NCBI RefSeq assembly: GCF_002572525.1
Contig: NZ_PDBS01000001.1
Coordinates: forward strand, 3,410,001 to 3,474,000
Direction: 5' to 3'
From: Natrinema sp. CBA1119
GTDB lineage: Archaea; Halobacteriota; Halobacteria; Halobacteriales; Natrialbaceae
DNA length: 64,000 nt
Below the pieces are notes generated by a model, which saw only the letters and a program-made list of their open reading frames with translations, did no database searches and was not told where the DNA came from. Positions 59,472-64,000 of the stretch are shown one piece after another. The position numbers and the translations under genes were made by a program. How positions within the stretch are numbered: the stretch's first letter is position 1; each line of letters opens with the position of its first letter.

Positions 59472-59838
59472 ACCGACTCCGAAGCGCAACCAGCGGACGG
59501 TATCCGTAATCAGTCCTTTTTGTTCGATCAGGTAGCCACCGTGTACAGCTGATCGCTATGATGTGTTTCGGAACGACCCCTGTGTGTTTCCCGCTTTTAC
59601 GCCTGTGCTCGGCGTCCTGACTGGGCCGGATCTTGGAGTACTGTTTGTCGGTGGTACCGAGCCGTCTCAGGGAATCGGCCGATTTTATAGGTAGTGCGGG
59701 GGATACGAGGAAGCGTGACCCCAAGACAGTTGCCGTGTATGGATCCTACGATCGCCGGTGGCCAGTTAACGCGGCGGACGATCCGTTCGCCTCCAGTACC
59801 ACTCATCTTTATGTGATTGTGTGGTGTCAACTCACAAC
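59472..59838. other. Intergenic region with a possible half MITE
   Basis: A 367-bp gap before the next dehydrogenase. GTAGCCAC...TGATCG at about 59532-59553 resembles one arm of the palindromic family but has no mate. The motif actcatctttatgtga (about 59801-59816) is a TATA-type element 25-35 bp before the downstream start. No gene was recognised. Confidence 0.45.
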
Positions 59839-61041
59839 ATGGATTTCAGTGAACCCGAGGAAGCGACGCAACTCAAGGACGAACTCTCGACGTTCATCGA
59901 AGACGAAATCGAGCCGCTCGAGGAAGAGCACGCACGGTTTCTCGGTCCTGACGCGGAACGACATATCTTCGACGATTCGTTCGAGCAGGTTCCCGAGTAT
60001 CTCGAGTTGAAGGAAACGATCCGGAAGCGGTCGGCCGAAGCCGGTTTCTGGGGAATGAACATGCCGGAGGAAGTCGGTGGACGGGGGATCGACACGCTTA
60101 CCGACGCGATCATCGCCGAGTTTCTCGAGAACCGTCCCCCGGGTCTGCACACGTACGCCGTTCGGGGCGCCGGCGGCGGCCCGACGCCGATCCTGCTGGC
60201 CTGCGACGAACGACAGCGTGACCGGTATCTCGATCCCCTGATGGCCGGCGAGAAAACGACGTGTTTCGCGCTCACGGAGCCAAACCACGGAAGCGATCCG
60301 AACCTGCTCGAAACGACCGCGGAGACGGACGGTGACGAGTGGGTCATCAACGGACGGAAGTCGTGGATCAGCAACGGCCCGTACGCCGATTTCGCCATGG
60401 TCTTTGCACGGACGAGCGGTCAGCCCGGCCGGATCGACGGGATTTCGTGTTTCCTCGTCGACGCCGATACGCCGGGGTTCGAGGTTGGCGACATTCACCG
60501 ACCGATGGGGCACGCATGGGTCGCTCCGTCGGAACTCGAGTTCGACGACTGCCGGGTCGGCGAGGATGCGCTCCTCGGTGAGGAGGGGAAGGGGTTCTAC
60601 CAAGCGATGGACTGGATCGGTAACGCGCGGTTGGGCGTCGCCGCCGGGTGTGTCGGCTCGGCCCAATTCCTCATCGAGAAGGCCGTCGACTATGCCGAAG
60701 AGCGTGAGACGTTCGGCGAGCCCTTGATCGACCGGCAGGGGATTTCGTTTCCGCTAGCGGAGGTTGCGGCCGACATCGAGCGAACGCGGCAACTCTATCG
60801 CTATGCGGCGTGGAAGGGCGATACCGGCCGCGATGCACGCAAGGAGACCGCGATGGCGAAACTCTCGGCGGCGAACCTCGAGAACGACGCTGCAGACGTC
60901 TCGATGCAAGTCCATGGCGGGAAGGGCTATTCGCGGCGTGAGCCCATCGAGGAGCGATATCGGTCCTCTCGCGGGAAACGACTTACCGAAGGCACCGACG
61001 AAATGCAAAAGCGAACCATCGTCCGAGAGCTTCGGGACTAA
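59839..61041 (+). CDS. Acyl-CoA dehydrogenase
   Basis: A 400-residue homomeric-type acyl-CoA dehydrogenase. The start is the ATG at 59839 (MDFSEPEEATQLKDEL); the six upstream in-frame residues are not needed. FAD-binding CFALTEPNHGSDP and the Rossmann-like middle are present. The C-terminal RGKRLTEGTDEMQKRT carries the EGT glutamate that acts as catalytic base in MCAD-type enzymes. RYAAWKGDTGRDARKETAMAKL is the typical helix before it. Substrate chain length is unknown. Confidence 0.94.
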   Translation: MDFSEPEEATQLKDELSTFIEDEIEPLEEEHARFLGPDAERHIFDDSFEQVPEYLELKETIRKRSAEAGFWGMNMPEEVGGRGIDTLTDAIIAEFLENRPPGLHTYAVRGAGGGPTPILLACDERQRDRYLDPLMAGEKTTCFALTEPNHGSDPNLLETTAETDGDEWVINGRKSWISNGPYADFAMVFARTSGQPGRIDGISCFLVDADTPGFEVGDIHRPMGHAWVAPSELEFDDCRVGEDALLGEEGKGFYQAMDWIGNARLGVAAGCVGSAQFLIEKAVDYAEERETFGEPLIDRQGISFPLAEVAADIERTRQLYRYAAWKGDTGRDARKETAMAKLSAANLENDAADVSMQVHGGKGYSRREPIEERYRSSRGKRLTEGTDEMQKRTIVRELRD

Positions 61042-61416
61042 TCGCATTTCGTCCGTGTAACTGCCATGGACGGCCTATCGAAACCGGTCCGCGACGCGCG
61101 GTCATGGGGTGTACCTACTCAATCGAGCATCTGATGCAAACGAGCGAAACATCGTCCGTGATATCATCGGCCACCGCTTCACCGTGGCCGTCTCTATAGT
61201 AGCCACCGAAAGCCACGCCACGCCAGATCGCACGACTGCATTGCGATCAGTGTGTGAATCGTTTCAGTGGCTACTATCGCTATTCGTCGCGAGAACTGAC
61301 GAAATTATGATCGAAACGATCGTAACGCGATACGGCGTCGGTACGTGTACAGCTGACCACGAGTGGCGGCCGTCTGTGAACCCGCTGTAACGAACGGCTC
61401 GGCGGTTCGGAGCGGA
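61042..61416. other. Intergenic stretch with a MITE-like element
   Basis: This 375-bp gap between two convergent acyl-CoA genes contains MITE-like copy D and no gene that I can support. Short frames on both strands lack domains. Confidence 0.5.
61197..61276. mobile_element. MITE-like palindromic element, copy D
   Basis: An 80-bp element with GTAGCCACCGAAAGCC at the left and CGTTTCAGTGGCTAC at the right, flanked by TA on both sides. It sits between convergent genes, where insertion would be tolerated. Confidence 0.8.
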
Positions 61417-62994
61417 CTACGATTCCCACCCAACCATGACACCGTCTTCGTCGGCCAGGGAACTTTTCAAGACTTTTCCAGTCGGGTTTCGCGGGAGCGA
61501 TTTCAGGAAGATGAACTCTCTGGGCTTTTTGTAGTCAGCCAGGCGCTCACCGACGTAGTCCTGGAGTTCCTCCGCCGAGGGTTCCTCGTCATCGACGGGA
61601 ACGACCGCAGCTTTGATTCGTTCGCCCCATTTCTCGTCCGGCGCGCCGATGATAGCGACCTCGTCGATGGCCGGATGTTCGTGCAGTACCTCCTCGATCT
61701 CGGCCGGGTAGACGTTTTCGCCCCCCGAAATGATCATATTGTCGGATCGCCCGACGAACTCGATGAACCCCTCTTCGTCTTGCCGGATCAGATCGCCGGA
61801 AATGAAGAAGCCATCGTCGTCGAACGCCTCTTCGGTTCGTTCGGGCATCTGGTAGTAACCCGAAAACATCGTGGGCCCTCTATAGCAGGCCTGGCCGATT
61901 TCGCCCGGTCCGACCTCCTCGTGAGTGTCCGGATCGATGATTTTAAACATGACGTTCATGACCGGCCGACCGACGCTGTCGGGATGATCGAGGGCCTGAC
62001 TCGGCTGGAGCAGCGACACGACCGGTGACATCTCGGTCTGACCGAACGCCTCCTGTAACTCGGCATCGAACGCTTTCGAGATCGTCTGTTTGAGTTCCTT
62101 TCCGGACGGTGCAGCACCGATTCCGAACTCCTCGAACTCGGAGAGATCGTATTCCTCGAAGTCGTCGACGGCGAGCAGCGCACGGGCCATCATCGGCACG
62201 AAGAAGCCGTTCGTCACCGATTCGGACTCGAGGATCTCCATCACCCGGTCAGGATCGAACCCGTTCATGAGAACGGTCGTTGCTGAGGCGTAGTAGTTGT
62301 TGATGAACATGCCGAAGGCGGAGATGTGGAACAGCGGCGTCACGATGATTCCGCGGCCGTCGACACGGACATTTCGGCCTTCGAACGCCTTTTCCACGAT
62401 CCCGTTGACGGTCATCTGGATGATGTTGTCGTGTGTGAGAATACAGCCCTTCGGCTTGCCGGTCGTCCCCGACGTGTACATGAGCATCGCCTGGTCTGTG
62501 CGCGACGAAACGATCTCGACGGACTCGTCTGATGCCCCGTCTCGGAACTCGCCGTAGTCGGCCGCGTATGTGGGCGTCGAGTCCCCCGAGAAAAGCATCT
62601 CGTCTGGCATTACCTGATCGTCGTGGATCTGATCAACGATTTCAGTCGCTTGGTCGTCGAAGAGGAGGAGTTCGGCCCCGGAGTCCTCGAGGACGTACTT
62701 GACCTCATCCGCCTTGAATCGGTGGTTGACCGGCACGGGGATCGCACCGATTCGCATTGCGCCCAGGAACATCTCGAGCATCGGAATCGAGTTCGCGGTG
62801 TAGACGGCCACTTTGTCGTGGCGTTCGATACCGCGCTCACTGAGCGCGTTCCCGACCCGATCGATTCGCTCGTTGAAAGTGGCGTTCGTAACCGCCGTCC
62901 GTCCACCCTCCACTGGCGTCATCACTATCGCTTCTTTTTCGGGGAATTTGTACGCGTTACGCTCTGCCAGCCAGCTAATGGTCATCCCATTCAT
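61417..62994 (-). CDS. AMP-forming acyl-CoA synthetase
   Basis: A 525-residue ANL enzyme, second of the window. Motifs: LMYTSGTTGKPKGCILTHDN (P-loop), LQEAFGQTEMSPVVSL (A5), FFISGDLIRQDEEGFIEFVGRSDNMIISGGENVYP (A7 hinge) and SLPRNPTGKVLKSSL with the catalytic Lys. Fatty- or aryl-CoA formation is expected. It diverges from an acyl-CoA dehydrogenase gene, sharing a 159-bp promoter region. The start MNGMTISWLAERNAYKFP is typical of fatty-acyl ligases. Confidence 0.95.
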   Translation of the reverse strand: MNGMTISWLAERNAYKFPEKEAIVMTPVEGGRTAVTNATFNERIDRVGNALSERGIERHDKVAVYTANSIPMLEMFLGAMRIGAIPVPVNHRFKADEVKYVLEDSGAELLLFDDQATEIVDQIHDDQVMPDEMLFSGDSTPTYAADYGEFRDGASDESVEIVSSRTDQAMLMYTSGTTGKPKGCILTHDNIIQMTVNGIVEKAFEGRNVRVDGRGIIVTPLFHISAFGMFINNYYASATTVLMNGFDPDRVMEILESESVTNGFFVPMMARALLAVDDFEEYDLSEFEEFGIGAAPSGKELKQTISKAFDAELQEAFGQTEMSPVVSLLQPSQALDHPDSVGRPVMNVMFKIIDPDTHEEVGPGEIGQACYRGPTMFSGYYQMPERTEEAFDDDGFFISGDLIRQDEEGFIEFVGRSDNMIISGGENVYPAEIEEVLHEHPAIDEVAIIGAPDEKWGERIKAAVVPVDDEEPSAEELQDYVGERLADYKKPREFIFLKSLPRNPTGKVLKSSLADEDGVMVGWES

Positions 62995-63017
62995 ACCACT
63001 CGTATTTATTCCAACCC

Positions 63018-63025
63018 ATATAAAT
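63018..63025 (-). promoter_or_regulatory. TATA box of the minus-strand acyl-CoA synthetase
   Basis: The sequence atataaat (plus strand) reads ATTTATAT on the minus strand, 24-31 bp upstream of the ATG at 62994. It is a standard haloarchaeal TATA position for a leaderless or short-leader transcript. Confidence 0.6.
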
Positions 63026-63120
63026 CATGTTGTTGTATTGTTGATTTGACTGTGAGACGGTCGACGGCGTTTGCTCGCGACGGTTCACCTCGGTCCCGGC
63101 AGGGACTGACTAAATACGAG

Positions 63121-63130
63121 GATATTTATA
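63121..63130 (+). promoter_or_regulatory. TATA box of the plus-strand acyl-CoA dehydrogenase
   Basis: gatatttata lies 24-33 bp before the ATG at 63154, fitting a leaderless or short-leader transcript. Together with the box at 63018-63025 it defines a divergent promoter pair. Confidence 0.6.
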
Positions 63131-63153
63131 TTGGTCCGAGAGAAAGGCGAAGT

Positions 63154-64000
63154 ATGTCAAACACCAAAACGGAAGTACACGATTTGATCAGGGATTCCGT
63201 CCGTGACCTGGCCGCAAACTACGATGCGGACTACTGGCGCGAGCACATCGACGAGAAGCGGTTCCCGGAATCATACTGGCAGGACCTCGCGGACAACGGG
63301 TGGCTCGGTGTGGCCATCGACGAGGAATACGGCGGTGAAGGCATGGGAATGGAGGAGATGGCGATCGTCATCGAGGAACTGTCACGCGCCGGTGGCCAGG
63401 GCGGGATCATTTTCATTCTGACGCCCGTGTTCGGCGGGATCAGCATTCAACGCCACGGGACCCGAGAACAGAAACAGGAGTTCCTCCCGCGTATCGTCAA
63501 CGGCGACCTTCGCTTCTGTATGGGCCTGACTGAACCCAACGCGGGGACAAACACGCTCGCCATCGATACGACCGCCCGGCGTGACGGCGACGAATTCGTG
63601 ATCGACGGCGAGAAGACCTTTATCAGCAGCGTCGAGAACGCGGACAAGATGTTGCTCGTCGCCCGGACGTCGCCGTTCGACCCCGAGAACCCGTCGCACG
63701 GGGGGACACTCTTTCTCGTCTCCGACCCGTCGTCCCGCGATGGAATCACCCTCTCGAAACTCGATACGGCGGTCCCCTGGTTCGAACATCAGTACCAGGT
63801 CAACATCGACGGGTTACGCGTTCACGAGGACGACATTCTCGGCGCTGAGGACCAGGGGTTCAGGCTCATGTTCGACACGCTCAACACCGAACGAATCGCC
63901 GGTGCAGCCAGCGCGCTCGGCGATGGCCTCAGAGCAGTCGACCTCGCTGTCGACTACGCGAACGACCGCAACGTGTTCGGGGACCCGATCGGGTCACATC
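63154..64000 (+). CDS. Acyl-CoA dehydrogenase, 3' end outside window
   Basis: A partial acyl-CoA dehydrogenase, 282 codons visible. It starts MSNTKTEVHDLIRDSVRDLAANYD, has the N-terminal YWQDLADNGWLGVAIDEEYGGEGMGMEEM, the FAD motif CMGLTEPNAGTNTLAIDT and the C-terminal helical domain beginning GFRLMFDTLNTERIAGAASALG. TERI at the domain start supplies the Glu of isovaleryl/FadE-type enzymes, so the base could be here; the EGT motif would lie beyond the window. The frame stays open to base 64000. It shares a divergent promoter with the acyl-CoA synthetase gene. Confidence 0.93.
   Translation, partial: MSNTKTEVHDLIRDSVRDLAANYDADYWREHIDEKRFPESYWQDLADNGWLGVAIDEEYGGEGMGMEEMAIVIEELSRAGGQGGIIFILTPVFGGISIQRHGTREQKQEFLPRIVNGDLRFCMGLTEPNAGTNTLAIDTTARRDGDEFVIDGEKTFISSVENADKMLLVARTSPFDPENPSHGGTLFLVSDPSSRDGITLSKLDTAVPWFEHQYQVNIDGLRVHEDDILGAEDQGFRLMFDTLNTERIAGAASALGDGLRAVDLAVDYANDRNVFGDPIGSH

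Overview
This window comes from a halophilic archaeon (class Halobacteria), probably of the Natrinema/Haloterrigena type. The genus is inferred from overall protein character only. The signs are a GC-rich background, very acidic proteins, Tat-type 'RR' signal peptides with lipoboxes, AT-rich TATA elements about 25-30 bp before leaderless starts, an intron-containing tRNA-Trp, TBP, MBF1, archaeal CofD, a DHH phosphoesterase and many haloarchaea-only families.

Layout. 1-3.7 kb: a partial M48 protease, a single-domain response regulator with an altered phosphoacceptor, a Tat lipoprotein, and a PadR-like regulator coupled to a tiny zinc-finger protein. 3.7-6.5 kb: an AT-rich island holding a phiH1-repressor-like winged helix and an isolated protein with a possible TIR/SLOG-like C-terminal domain. 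It ends at tRNA-Trp, whose intron is a box C/D methylation guide. 6.5-45.4 kb: mostly core chromosome (guaB, cmk, cupin, a YcaO fusion, antiporter, TetR-MATE pair, RNA-binding protein, DJ-1/Hsp31-like, Hsp20, DHH protein, thiolase plus an HMG-CoA-synthase-like/DUF35 fusion, J-domain protein, TIR-zinc protein, tpiA, mbf1, a hisC/kinase/CDP-alcohol transferase operon, DNA ligase, two FAD oxidoreductases, cofD-dus, and a giant D-lactate dehydrogenase-like fusion). Several genes too short for routine ORF calling are included.

45.5-52.7 kb: an accessory patch with a decayed IS630-type transposase, a TBP gene, two kinds of tandem repeat, a Zn-ribbon/TRAM protein, a decayed IS6-type transposase, an RdfA-like/SMC-like gene pair, and further broken reading frames. 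52.7-64 kb: an acyl-CoA catabolic island with a kinase-like phosphotransferase, two acyl-CoA synthetases, an enoyl-CoA hydratase and four acyl-CoA dehydrogenases. Two of the dehydrogenases form a tightly coupled pair resembling the heteromeric enzymes of actinobacterial sterol breakdown.

Four roughly 80-bp palindromic elements with matching termini and 2-bp direct flanks (26.8, 45.6, 54.2 and 61.2 kb) form a MITE-like family; three of the four lie in the accessory regions. The strongest candidates for poorly described biology are the RdfA-like/SMC-like pair with unusual ATPase motifs, the AT-rich orphan at 4.5-5.6 kb, the YcaO fusion without a visible substrate, and the HMG-CoA-synthase-like protein without its catalytic cysteine.
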